A stretch of 24,588 bases of DNA from an uncultured Prevotella sp. (GTDB lineage: Bacteria > Bacteroidota > Bacteroidia > Bacteroidales > Bacteroidaceae). Shown in pieces: positions 14,704-22,730 of the stretch (position 1 is the stretch's first letter; each line of letters begins with the position of its first letter). The stretch covers positions 1 to 24,588 of the forward strand of contig UQHJ01000037.1 in the NCBI GenBank assembly GCA_900540885.1, in the 5' to 3' direction. The position numbers were made by a program, and so were the translations under genes. The notes under the pieces are model-generated. The model had not been told where the DNA came from, ran no database searches, and saw only the letters and a program-made list of their open reading frames with translations.

Positions 14704-16743
14704 ATGAAAAAAACGATCCTATCAATGATATTCGCATCAACTGCGGCCATGGGCGCAACTGCTCAAACAGCCGATAACTTTAAGTACAATGATGAGAAGT
14801 TTGCCGACATTCAAATGCTTCGCTATAAAGTGGAAGGCTTCGACAAACTTACGTTGAAAGAAAAGACATTTATCTATTATCTGCAAGAGGCAGCACTCCA
14901 AGGTCGTGACATACTGTTCGACCAAAACGGGCGTTATAACCTTCGCATACGTCGTATGCTCGAAGCCGTTTATACCCACTATGCGGGCAATAAGAATGAT
15001 AAGTTTTATAAAGGCTTAACGACCTACTTAAAGCGCGTATGGTTCTCATCAGGCATTCATCATCACTATGGTTGTGAAAAGTTTCAACCCGAATTTGGCG
15101 CAGCTGACTTCCGTGCAGCCTTAAAGCAAGTGCCTGTAGCTGAACTACCCTTGGCCGATGGACAGACGGTAGACCAACTCTGTGATGAAGTATTTCCCGT
15201 CATATTCGATCCCACGGTGATGCCTATGCGCGTCAATCAGAAGGATGGCGATGACCTTATCCAAACCTCTGCTTGCAACTATTACGAGCCAGGTATCACA
15301 CAGGCAGAGGCAGAAGAGTTCTACTCACAACGCAAACCCACAGCCGACCCTCGTCCCATCATGATGGGCATGAACAGTCGCCTTGAACGTAATGAGTACG
15401 GACTGCTCACTGAGCGCGTTTGGCGTGTAGGGGGCATGTATACCGAGGCCATAGAGCGCATTGTCGACAACCTGCTTAAGGCACGTCCCTATGCCGATAC
15501 TCCCGATCAGCAGAAGGTGATCGACCTCTTGGTTGAGACCTATCGCACTGGCGACCTTCGCACCTTCGACGACTATTCTATTCATTGGCTCAAAGATACC
15601 AAGAGCTTGGTAGACTTTACCAACTACTTTACCGAATCGTATGGCGACCCCTTAGGCATGAAAGCTTCGTGGGAGGCCATTGTCAACTTTAAAGACCTCG
15701 CTGCTACAGAGCGTACCGAAAAGCTTTCTGCCAACGCACAGTGGTTCGAAGATCATTCACCCGTTGCTCCCGAGTTTAAGAAGGATAAGGTGAAGGGTAT
15801 TTCTGCCAAGGTAATTACTGCAGCTATCTTGGGTGGCGACCTTTATCCTTCTACTGCGATTGGTATCAACCTGCCTAATAGTGATTGGGTTCGTCGCGAG
15901 TTTGGTTCAAAGAGTGTCACCATAGGCAACCTTACCGATGCTTACAATAAGGCTGCTCACGGTAGTGGTATGGACAAGGAGTTTGTGATAGATGAGGCCA
16001 CACGCCAACTTATCAACCAATATGGCGATGCTTGTGACGACCTCCACACCGACCTTCACGAGTGTCTCGGCCACGGCAGTGGCAAGTTACTTCCTGGCAC
16101 AGACCCTGACTCTCTCAAAGCCTATGGCTCAACGATAGAAGAGGCACGTGCCGACTTGTTTGGCCTTTACTATGTGGCTGATCAGAAGTTGGTTGACTTA
16201 GGACTTACGCCCAACTTGGAGGCTTATAAGAGTCAGTATTACACGTATATGATGAATGGCCTTATGACGCAGTTGGTACGTATCAAGCCTGGTAACAACA
16301 TTGAAGAGGCTCACATGCGCAATCGTGCCCTCATTGCCCGTTGGGCTTACGAACAGGGCAAGGCTGCTAAGGTGGTAGAACTGGTAAAGAAACATGGCAA
16401 GACCTATGTGAAGATAAACGACTATGCAGCTCTTCGCAACTTGTTTGGCAAATTGCTGGCCGAGATTCAACGCATTAAGAGTACGGGTGACTACGAAGGC
16501 GCTCGTCAGTTGGTTGAGACGTATGGTGTGAAGGTTGACCCCGTATTGCATAAAGAGATTTTGGCACGTTATGAGCAACTCCAGCTTTCGCCTTATAAGG
16601 GCTTTATCAATCCCGTCTATAAGGCTGAGCGCGATGCTTCGGGCAACATCACCAACGTAACACTCGACTACTCTGAGTCGTACGATCATCAAATGCTTCG
16701 CTATAGTCATGATTACGCAACTCTTCCTTTCGTGAATGAGTAA
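14704..16743 (+). CDS. Dipeptidyl peptidase III, M49 metallopeptidase, exported form
   Basis: A 679-residue zinc peptidase that removes dipeptides from the N-terminus of short peptides. The zinc motif HECLGH is at 452-457 and the second motif EEARAD at 479-484 supplies the third ligand; both are family-defining, and HECLGH is the form known from Bacteroides thetaiotaomicron. Length is normal for bacterial DPP III. The N-terminus (MKKTILSMIFASTAAMGATAQ) is a signal peptide ending in an Ala-x-Ala-like site, so a periplasmic enzyme is likely, suited to trimming imported peptides in an amino-acid-using gut or oral anaerobe. It lies 149 bases after the DUF3298 gene with a long hairpin between and has no obvious promoter of its own, so read-through from upstream is possible. 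A strong terminator follows. Confidence 0.94.
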   Translation: MKKTILSMIFASTAAMGATAQTADNFKYNDEKFADIQMLRYKVEGFDKLTLKEKTFIYYLQEAALQGRDILFDQNGRYNLRIRRMLEAVYTHYAGNKNDKFYKGLTTYLKRVWFSSGIHHHYGCEKFQPEFGAADFRAALKQVPVAELPLADGQTVDQLCDEVFPVIFDPTVMPMRVNQKDGDDLIQTSACNYYEPGITQAEAEEFYSQRKPTADPRPIMMGMNSRLERNEYGLLTERVWRVGGMYTEAIERIVDNLLKARPYADTPDQQKVIDLLVETYRTGDLRTFDDYSIHWLKDTKSLVDFTNYFTESYGDPLGMKASWEAIVNFKDLAATERTEKLSANAQWFEDHSPVAPEFKKDKVKGISAKVITAAILGGDLYPSTAIGINLPNSDWVRREFGSKSVTIGNLTDAYNKAAHGSGMDKEFVIDEATRQLINQYGDACDDLHTDLHECLGHGSGKLLPGTDPDSLKAYGSTIEEARADLFGLYYVADQKLVDLGLTPNLEAYKSQYYTYMMNGLMTQLVRIKPGNNIEEAHMRNRALIARWAYEQGKAAKVVELVKKHGKTYVKINDYAALRNLFGKLLAEIQRIKSTGDYEGARQLVETYGVKVDPVLHKEILARYEQLQLSPYKGFINPVYKAERDASGNITNVTLDYSESYDHQMLRYSHDYATLPFVNE

Positions 16744-16771
16744 TTGTTACGCCGATAATTTATAAACTGGG

Positions 16772-16828
16772 GCCTCTCCCCCTAACCCTCTCCCTGGTCG
16801 GGGAGGGGGTTAGGGGGAGAGGCTTTTA
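16772..16828 (+). terminator. Pyrimidine/purine hairpin terminator after DPP III
   Basis: GCCTCTCCCCCTAACCC (16772-16788) pairs perfectly with 16807-16823, with an inner CTCCC/GGGAG extension, and is followed by CTTTTAATTT. The flank at 16828-16843 contains the reverse of TAAACTGCAAATTA, close to the leader of the GC-rich hairpin family. A related hairpin is at 21213-21267. Confidence 0.8.
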
Positions 16829-16895
16829 ATTTGCAGTTTATCCCCTGCGATCTGTATTTGTTCACATAAAATGCTACGTTCCTCATAAAGTTGCG

Positions 16896-16903
16896 TAACT
16901 TTG
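16896..16903 (+). promoter_or_regulatory. -7 box for the SpmA-SpmB-like gene
   Basis: TAACTTTG matches TAnnTTTG fully, 37 bases before the ATG. No TTTG is seen 19-21 bases upstream. Confidence 0.5.
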
Positions 16904-16940
16904 CCACACGAAATAGAAAAAAATAACATACAGATTATCA

Positions 16941-18173
16941 ATGGTATTAAATTACATTTGGGTGGCCTTCTTTATGATAGCTTTCGTTATAGCTATCATA
17001 AAGTTAATATTTATGGGCGATGTGGAAGTATTCCCCGCCATAATGAACTCCACCTTCGACAGTTCAAAAACGGCTTTTGAAATTTCATTAGGTCTTACAG
17101 GCGTGTTGTCTCTCTGGTTGGGGATAATGAAAATAGGTGAGAAGGGTGGCGTGGTCAACGCTATGGCTCGTGTGCTTAGTCCCGTGTTTAATAAGCTCTT
17201 TCCCGAACTTCCCAAAGGACACCCCGTTTATGGCAATATCTTTATGAACATCGCAGCAAATATGTTAGGACTCGACAATGCTGCTACCCCCCTTGGACTA
17301 AAAGCTATGGAGGGGCTACAAGAGTTAAATCCGAAGAAAGACACCGCTTCGAATGCCATGATTATGTTCTTGGTGCTCAATACGTCAGGACTGACCCTCA
17401 TTCCTGTAAGCATCATGGTATATCGTGCACAAATGGGGGCAGCGCAACCCACTGACATCTTTATTCCAATTCTAATCGCTACCTTCGTTTCCACCTTAGC
17501 AGGCATTATCGTCACCAGCCTCTTTCAGCGTATTAACTTACTGCAACCTGTTCTGTTAGCTACATTAGGAGGTCTGTCGGCCGCTGTGGCCGCCATTATA
17601 TGGGGCTTTAGCCGTTTAGATAGCACGATGATGAACCTTGTCGGCACAACAACGGCCAACGTACTACTGCTGACCATTATTATTAGTTTTATCTTGGCAG
17701 GGGTACGCAAGCGTATCAATGTTTATGATGCCTTCGTCGAAGGTGCCAAAGAAGGCTTTAGCACAGCAGTTCGCATTATTCCGTACTTAGTAGCCGTATT
17801 AGTGGGCATTGGCGTATTTCGCGCCTCAGGAGCTATGGACTGGCTCATCAATGGTGTCACATGGTTAGTAGGCCTCACAGGTTGTAATGCTGATTGGGTG
17901 GGAGCCTTACCCACGGCATTGATGAAGCCCCTTTCAGGCAGTGGTGCACGCGGCATGATGGTCGATGCGATGAACACCTATGGGGCTGACTCGTTTGTAG
18001 GCAGATTGAGTTGTATCTTCCAAGGTTCCACCGACACGACCTTCTACATTCTCGCCGTCTACTTTGGTTCGGTAGGCATAGCCAAAACGCGCCATGCCGT
18101 AGCCTGTGGCCTTTTATCCGACTTAGCAGGCATCATTGCCGCCATTGCCATTTGTTACCTATTCTTTGGATAA
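16941..18173 (+). CDS. SpmA-SpmB fused membrane protein (nucleoside-recognition/Gate domains)
   Basis: A 410-residue multi-pass membrane protein. The first half (to about 195) matches SpmA: GVVNAMARVLSPVFNKLFPELP, then GNIFMNIAANMLGLDNAATP (NMLGLDNAATP at 107-117) and NTSGLTLIPVS. The second half (from about 255) matches SpmB: FVEGAKEGFSTAVRIIPYLVA, LMKPLSGSGARG at 327-338, GSTDTTFYILAVYFGSVG from 362. Both halves are Gate-type domains related to nucleoside transporters. The two are separate genes in Bacillus, where they are needed for spore core dehydration. This organism group does not sporulate, so the 'spore maturation' name is misleading here; transport of an unknown small solute is the reasonable reading. 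It is a single gene with its own -7 box. Confidence 0.9.
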   Translation: MVLNYIWVAFFMIAFVIAIIKLIFMGDVEVFPAIMNSTFDSSKTAFEISLGLTGVLSLWLGIMKIGEKGGVVNAMARVLSPVFNKLFPELPKGHPVYGNIFMNIAANMLGLDNAATPLGLKAMEGLQELNPKKDTASNAMIMFLVLNTSGLTLIPVSIMVYRAQMGAAQPTDIFIPILIATFVSTLAGIIVTSLFQRINLLQPVLLATLGGLSAAVAAIIWGFSRLDSTMMNLVGTTTANVLLLTIIISFILAGVRKRINVYDAFVEGAKEGFSTAVRIIPYLVAVLVGIGVFRASGAMDWLINGVTWLVGLTGCNADWVGALPTALMKPLSGSGARGMMVDAMNTYGADSFVGRLSCIFQGSTDTTFYILAVYFGSVGIAKTRHAVACGLLSDLAGIIAAIAICYLFFG

Positions 18174-18195
18174 AGACGATAAGCAGGTTCTTACG

Positions 18196-18297
18196 TTTTA
18201 AGGTTATAAATAGCCAGTTTTACATTTTAAGGTTATAAGGTTATAAAGTTTGTTTTGTTGACTGCCAACGTGAAGTAACTTTATAATCTCATAACCT
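18196..18297 (+). repeat. Word-type hairpin, GGTTATAAAG word
   Basis: Arms 18230-18250 and 18277-18297 match as inverted copies at 19 of 21 positions. TTTTAAGGTTATAA also occurs as a direct repeat at 18196-18209 and 18226-18239. The word is shared with 3311-3363. Confidence 0.75.
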
Positions 18298-18329
18298 CCA
18301 AACTGAAAACCTAATTATTAGAACATCAT

Positions 18330-18385
18330 ATTAGCACATTAACTCATTAGCACATTAGCACATTAACTCATTAGCACATTCTCCC
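18330..18385 (+). repeat. 8-bp tandem array upstream of the flippase gene
   Basis: Six successive octamers alternate ATTAGCAC and ATTAACTC in the order A-B-A-A-B-A from 18330 to 18377, then ATTCTCCC to 18385. The array ends 3 bases before the ATG at 18389. No reverse-complement partner (GTGCTAAT) is found in the gap. Confidence 0.85.
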
Positions 18386-18388
18386 TTT

Positions 18389-19855
18389 ATGGCAAATATG
18401 AAATCTTTGGCCAAGGACACGGCCATATATGGAATGTCAAGTATTATCGGACGTTTCTTAAATTATCTATTAGTTCCCCTCTACACAGCCAAGATTAGCG
18501 CAGCAAGTGGCGGCTATGGTGTTATTACCAATATGTATGCCTACACGGCCCTATTGCTTGTGATACTAACCTTCGGAATGGAGACTACCTTCTTCCGCTT
18601 TGTCAACAAAGAAGGGGAAGACGCACATAAGGTCTACACCACCGTACTTTGCATGGTGGGTTGCACCTCACTCCTATTCATCGCCTTAGTCATGGCCTTC
18701 ATTCACCCCTTGAGCAGTCTCATGGGATATGCTGACCACCCTGCCTATGTATGGACCATGTTTGTAACCGTAGCCATTGATGCCTTCCAGTGCATACCTT
18801 TTGCTTACTTACGCTACAAGAAGCGCCCCATGAAGTTTGCCGCTTTCAAGCTATTGTTCATTCTGCTCAACATCTTGCTCAACGTACTCTACTACGTCGT
18901 ATTAGGCGGCACCGAAGTAGGCTATGCTTTCTATATCAACTTAGTCTGCACTGCAAGCATCACCTTCTGTTTCTACAAAGAACTCAAAGAAGGCTTTATG
19001 GGCGATTTTGCTACTTGGAGCGAAACGAAACGCCTCATAGGCAAAATGCTGCGTTACAGTTGGCCCATACTCGTATTGGGCATTGCTGGTATCTTAAACC
19101 AAACGGCCGATAAGATTCTTTTCCCTTACATATATAAAGGCAACGACTCACACACACAATTGGGCATATACGGAGCAGCCTCAAAGATAGCTATGATTAT
19201 GGCTATGATAACGCAAGCCTTCCGCTATGCCTACGAGCCATTTGTGTTTGGCAAGGCCAAGGACAAAGATAGCCGCGACACGTATGCCGCAGCTATGAAA
19301 TACTTTCTAATCTTTACCTTACTGGCCTTCTTAGTTGTGATGGGCTACATCGACGTGTTGCGCCACATCATTGGCCGCGACTATTGGGACGGACTACGTG
19401 TCGTGCCTATTGTAATGGCTGCTGAAATTTTGATGGGCGTTTACTTCAATCTCTCTTTTTGGTACAAACTCATTGATCGTACGATTTGGGGAGCATGGTT
19501 CTCGGGCATAGGTTGTGTCGTACTGATTGCCGTAAACGTTATTTTTGTACCGCAGTATGGCTATATGGCCTGCGCTTGGGCGGGCTTTGCAGGGTATGGC
19601 ACAGCGATGATACTCAGTTACTTCGTTGGGCAGAAGTACTACCCTATTAATTATCCGCTCAAGAGCATTGGCGTTTACGTTGCTATCACGCTATTATTCT
19701 TCGTCGTCATGCACTTGGCTGAGGTCTACGTACCCAACATGGCACTTCGATTAGCCATTAATACGGCTTGTATCGTACTCTTTGTAGCACACACCATACA
19801 CTACGACTTTCCACTCTACAACCTACCTGTGGTGGGGAAGTACTTTAGAAAGTAG
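18389..19855 (+). CDS. Polysaccharide flippase-like membrane protein (MOP superfamily)
   Basis: A 488-residue protein with about 12-14 hydrophobic segments, the usual size for Wzx/RfbX-type lipid-linked oligosaccharide flippases. The start (MANMKSLAKDTAIYGMSSIIGRFLNYLLVPLYT) is the family's amphipathic N-terminus followed by helix 1. The motif LGIAGILNQTADKILFPYI near 220-245 and YGAASKIAMIMAMITQAFRYAYEPF near 255-285 are typical of the central helices, and a C-terminal polysaccharide-synthesis-like half follows. It would move lipid-linked sugar units across the inner membrane. No glycosyltransferases lie beside it, so a housekeeping glycan or cell-wall precursor role is as likely as capsule. 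A start at the second Met (MKSLAK) is possible. A 22-bp-arm hairpin begins one base after the stop codon. Confidence 0.88.
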   Translation: MANMKSLAKDTAIYGMSSIIGRFLNYLLVPLYTAKISAASGGYGVITNMYAYTALLLVILTFGMETTFFRFVNKEGEDAHKVYTTVLCMVGCTSLLFIALVMAFIHPLSSLMGYADHPAYVWTMFVTVAIDAFQCIPFAYLRYKKRPMKFAAFKLLFILLNILLNVLYYVVLGGTEVGYAFYINLVCTASITFCFYKELKEGFMGDFATWSETKRLIGKMLRYSWPILVLGIAGILNQTADKILFPYIYKGNDSHTQLGIYGAASKIAMIMAMITQAFRYAYEPFVFGKAKDKDSRDTYAAAMKYFLIFTLLAFLVVMGYIDVLRHIIGRDYWDGLRVVPIVMAAEILMGVYFNLSFWYKLIDRTIWGAWFSGIGCVVLIAVNVIFVPQYGYMACAWAGFAGYGTAMILSYFVGQKYYPINYPLKSIGVYVAITLLFFVVMHLAEVYVPNMALRLAINTACIVLFVAHTIHYDFPLYNLPVVGKYFRK

Positions 19856-19856
19856 G

Positions 19857-19904
19857 GGTTAGAAGGTTAGAAGGTTAGCCATCTAACCTTCTAACCTTCT
19901 AAAC
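19857..19904 (+). repeat. Word-type hairpin, GGTTAGAA octamers
   Basis: The left arm is GGTTAGAA, GGTTAGAA, GGTTAG (19857-19878). The right arm 19883-19904 matches its reverse complement at 21 of 22 positions, with loop CCAT. It follows the flippase stop codon at one base and precedes the M16 gene by 48 bases. There is no U-run. Confidence 0.88.
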
Positions 19905-19952
19905 TTCTAAACTTTTAACCTTACAAACGTTCCCCACTTATCCCATCACTTT

Positions 19953-21188
19953 ATGCAACATAACGAAACGACACTCCCATGTGGGCTACGCGTCATACAC
20001 GAGTCTTCTGACTCTCCAGTACTCTATTGCGGCTACGTAGTGTGTGCTGGTACGCGACATGAAACTATCGATGATAGTGGCATGGCTCACTTTATTGAAC
20101 ACATGACCTTTAAAGGCACACAACGACGTCGTGCCAGTCAGATAACCAATGGATTAGAATGCGTTGGTGGTGATCTCAATGCTTTCACCACCAAGCAAGA
20201 GACGGTATATTATGCCACCGTACTTAAAGAAAACTTTATTCGTGCGGTTAGCCTATTAACTGACATCGTATTTCATAGCACTTATCCTCAAGCTGAGATT
20301 GACCGCGAGGTAGAGGTTATCTGTGATGAAATTGATAGTTACAAGGACTCTCCTTCTGAACTCATCTTTGACGAATTTGAAACGCTCATGTATCCGTCGC
20401 AACCCTTAGGACGCGACATTCTTGGAAAAGCTGAACGCTTGCGACAATATACCACGGCAGATGCCTTACGCTTTGCTCGTCAATATTATCGACCAGAGAA
20501 TGCCATATTTTACGTGTACGGCGACGTTGCATTCTCTACCATTGTGCGTCGGTTAGAACGTTTGCTACCCACCTCTGACTTTGCATCACTACCACCTTTT
20601 GTTCATAACGAACAACAAAGTCCAGTTCCCCAAATGTGTAGCAACATTCACCGTATTGAACGAGGCACTCATCAAGCCCATGTTCTGATTGGCGGCCCCA
20701 CCTTTGCAGGCACCGATTCTCGCCGCTTTGCGCTTGTTCTACTCAATAATATATTAGGTGGCCCTGGCATGAACTCGCGCCTTAACATCTCTATGCGCGA
20801 GAGAGCAGGTTTGGTCTATAGTGTTGATAGCTACTTAAACACTTATCCCGACACAGGCTTTTGGAATGTATACTTTGGTTGCGATACGCATGACACCTCA
20901 CGCTGTAGCCGACTATTACGACGCGAACTGGATAAGTTGATGAACAAACCGCTTTGCCCCGCTACTCTCAATGCTGCCAAGAAGCAACTCTGTGGACAAA
21001 TAGGCATTTCGACCGATTCCTCTGAAGCTTATGCTTTAGCTTTAGGTAAGACCTATGCACACTATAATCGCTATCGCTCCGTGCCTGACATCATCAATGC
21101 CATTCAGCAGGTTAAAGCTGAAGAGATGCAACAAGTAGCCCAAGAGGTGTACCAAGCCGAACGGCTTACAACTTTGATGTATGTGTAA
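19953..21188 (+). CDS. M16 family zinc metallopeptidase (insulinase/processing-peptidase type)
   Basis: 411 residues, one compact M16 unit of two homologous domains. The inverted zinc motif HFIEH at 46-50 (in MAHFIEHMTFKGT) has both histidines and the catalytic glutamate. The third ligand is expected in the REVEVICDEI segment about 75 residues later. The C-terminal half shows NNILGGPGMNSRL and RERAGLVYSVDSY, where Arg284 and Tyr289 match the conserved Arg-x4-Tyr substrate-binding pair. No signal peptide is seen, so it is probably cytosolic, unless exported by another route. Length and motif content match the small bacterial homologues (YmxG-like) of mitochondrial processing peptidase. It has no inactive partner subunit beside it, so a homodimer is likely. 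It is convergent with the acyltransferase gene. Confidence 0.92.
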   Translation: MQHNETTLPCGLRVIHESSDSPVLYCGYVVCAGTRHETIDDSGMAHFIEHMTFKGTQRRRASQITNGLECVGGDLNAFTTKQETVYYATVLKENFIRAVSLLTDIVFHSTYPQAEIDREVEVICDEIDSYKDSPSELIFDEFETLMYPSQPLGRDILGKAERLRQYTTADALRFARQYYRPENAIFYVYGDVAFSTIVRRLERLLPTSDFASLPPFVHNEQQSPVPQMCSNIHRIERGTHQAHVLIGGPTFAGTDSRRFALVLLNNILGGPGMNSRLNISMRERAGLVYSVDSYLNTYPDTGFWNVYFGCDTHDTSRCSRLLRRELDKLMNKPLCPATLNAAKKQLCGQIGISTDSSEAYALALGKTYAHYNRYRSVPDIINAIQQVKAEEMQQVAQEVYQAERLTTLMYV

Positions 21189-21212
21189 GACTTCTGGTTG
21201 ATTTAAAACTGT

Positions 21213-21267
21213 GGGGCCTCTCCTCCTAACCCTATCCCCGACTGGGGAAGGGTAGGGGAGAGGCCCC
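21213..21267. terminator. Bidirectional hairpin between convergent genes
   Basis: GGGGCCTCTCC (21213-21223) pairs exactly with 21257-21267. An inner, bulged stem (CCCT/AGGG and TCCCC/GGGGA) closes to a 4-base loop. A/T-rich flanks (ATTTAAAA before, AATTTAAT after) lie on both sides. It separates stops at 21188 and 21275 and resembles the hairpin at 16772-16823. Confidence 0.75.
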
Positions 21268-21274
21268 AATTTAA

Positions 21275-22717
21275 TCACTCGTCCTCTGGACTTGAAGCTT
21301 CAATGATATCCTTTATACTTTGCCAAATGTTACGACAAGCTGCTACACATGCCATAACGATGAAGCGACCTGTTAACACCGTGTAGTGACACAAGCGCTG
21401 TCCCGAAACGACCAATAGACCAACGGCTTGCTTTTCGGTAATGGTAACGTGACTGGCCACACGGTGATAGCCCTCTAACCACAAAAGCGGAAGTGCTACT
21501 CCCACTATGGTATAAAGCAATACCCACAACACATTGCTCTGAGGCTGCAACACCGTGGGGTGACCGCCAACGGCCTCCCACGGTAAGCCATAGAATGCAA
21601 TCTTCAACGCACTTACCACCTTGAAGGCTACCAAATGGAAAGCAAATATATATAGTGTCCGATTGCCTATATAGAGCAGTGCTCGACGTGCCCAAAGGAT
21701 ATAACGATCAATAAGGCCACACGCCCATGCTAAAGCTATGAACGCTGCGATTGCAGGAATAGGCAACGCAAGGAAGTCGTACAAGGTACCATTCCATACC
21801 ATACTTGAGGGAAAAGCGAAAGAAGCTACAATCAAGAGCAATGCACAAGGCACAGCCACCTGCCACGTAACAAGTTTCATCAACTTATACTGTCTAATCA
21901 AGAAACCTGCTGCCATAAACATCAACCCCATTAGTTCACGATACCCTCCTTGCATGACACCTGTCATGGTGAGTCCTGTCGTAACTTTCCAAAAGGTTAA
22001 CACCAAAGCTGTACCTAATATGCCCCATCCCACTTGTTTATGACTAACGAAGTGTTCACTACGGCTGAATACTTTAAACAAGAGTAAGAAGAGTAAACTC
22101 GCTATAAGTAAGGCACGAAAGAACCAAAAGGTGCCACAAAAGAATTCGTTATAGCCTGACATGTTAAACACGATACTCCACAAGTGCTGGCTCCATTCAT
22201 GCCACGTGTAGGGGTGAAGCACTCCACCACCTGCATTGCCATATTGCTCACTGAGCAGTCCTAAAGGGAATAGTAAATTGTGTATGACTAAGAAGAACAC
22301 ACTCCAACGCAAGAAAGGCCAATAGAGTCCCTTGAAGCGATGAAGTACAAAGGTGCGTTCATCGGTTAAGTACTTGGTGTGAAAGAAGTAGCCCGCGCAC
22401 ATAAAGAATATGGGGACGTGAAATATAAAAACAAAGTCAAATAGCCACCCTCTTATGCCCGCATGCGACATGACTACGCATATAATCGCTATGGCTTTTA
22501 GTAAAGTAAAACGCGTAGAGCGCTCTTCGTTCTTACTGGCCGCAACAGTCGTAGACGCATCTACAGAAGAAGAAACATCTACTTCGTTTTTTTCTCCTTC
22601 TGTCGGCAACGATTGCGCATCGAATGGTTGCTCTGTCACTTTCTGTTCTACCTCTGACTGCGTCGTAAGAGGTGCTTCGTCCTCTTCTGGTAGCTTTTGA
22701 ATATTGTCGTTTATCAT
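21275..22717 (-). CDS. Acyltransferase-3 family membrane protein with long disordered N-terminus
   Basis: 480 residues from the ATG at 22717. Residues 1-66 are acidic and low-complexity (rich in Glu, Thr, Ser, Val), so probably a disordered cytosolic extension. From about 68 the Acyl_transf_3 domain begins: FTLLKAIAIICVVMSHAG with His85, then FIFHVPIFFMCAGYFF near 97-112, and roughly ten membrane helices, ending in a short acidic tail (EASSPEDE). The family moves acyl groups from the cytosol onto sugars or other acceptors of the envelope; the acceptor cannot be told. An upstream ATG at 22771 would overlap the cls gene by 41 bases and add basic residues without family match, so 22717 is preferred. 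The gap to the cls stop is 13 bases, indicating co-transcription. Confidence 0.87.
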   Translation of the reverse strand: MINDNIQKLPEEDEAPLTTQSEVEQKVTEQPFDAQSLPTEGEKNEVDVSSSVDASTTVAASKNEERSTRFTLLKAIAIICVVMSHAGIRGWLFDFVFIFHVPIFFMCAGYFFHTKYLTDERTFVLHRFKGLYWPFLRWSVFFLVIHNLLFPLGLLSEQYGNAGGGVLHPYTWHEWSQHLWSIVFNMSGYNEFFCGTFWFFRALLIASLLFLLLFKVFSRSEHFVSHKQVGWGILGTALVLTFWKVTTGLTMTGVMQGGYRELMGLMFMAAGFLIRQYKLMKLVTWQVAVPCALLLIVASFAFPSSMVWNGTLYDFLALPIPAIAAFIALAWACGLIDRYILWARRALLYIGNRTLYIFAFHLVAFKVVSALKIAFYGLPWEAVGGHPTVLQPQSNVLWVLLYTIVGVALPLLWLEGYHRVASHVTITEKQAVGLLVVSGQRLCHYTVLTGRFIVMACVAACRNIWQSIKDIIEASSPEDE

Positions 22718-22730
22718 CTTGGTGTGTGTC

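Noticed and set aside
16941..18173. Evidence for sporulation
   Set aside because: SpmA/SpmB homologues occur widely in non-sporulating Gram-negative bacteria, and nothing else in the window relates to spores.
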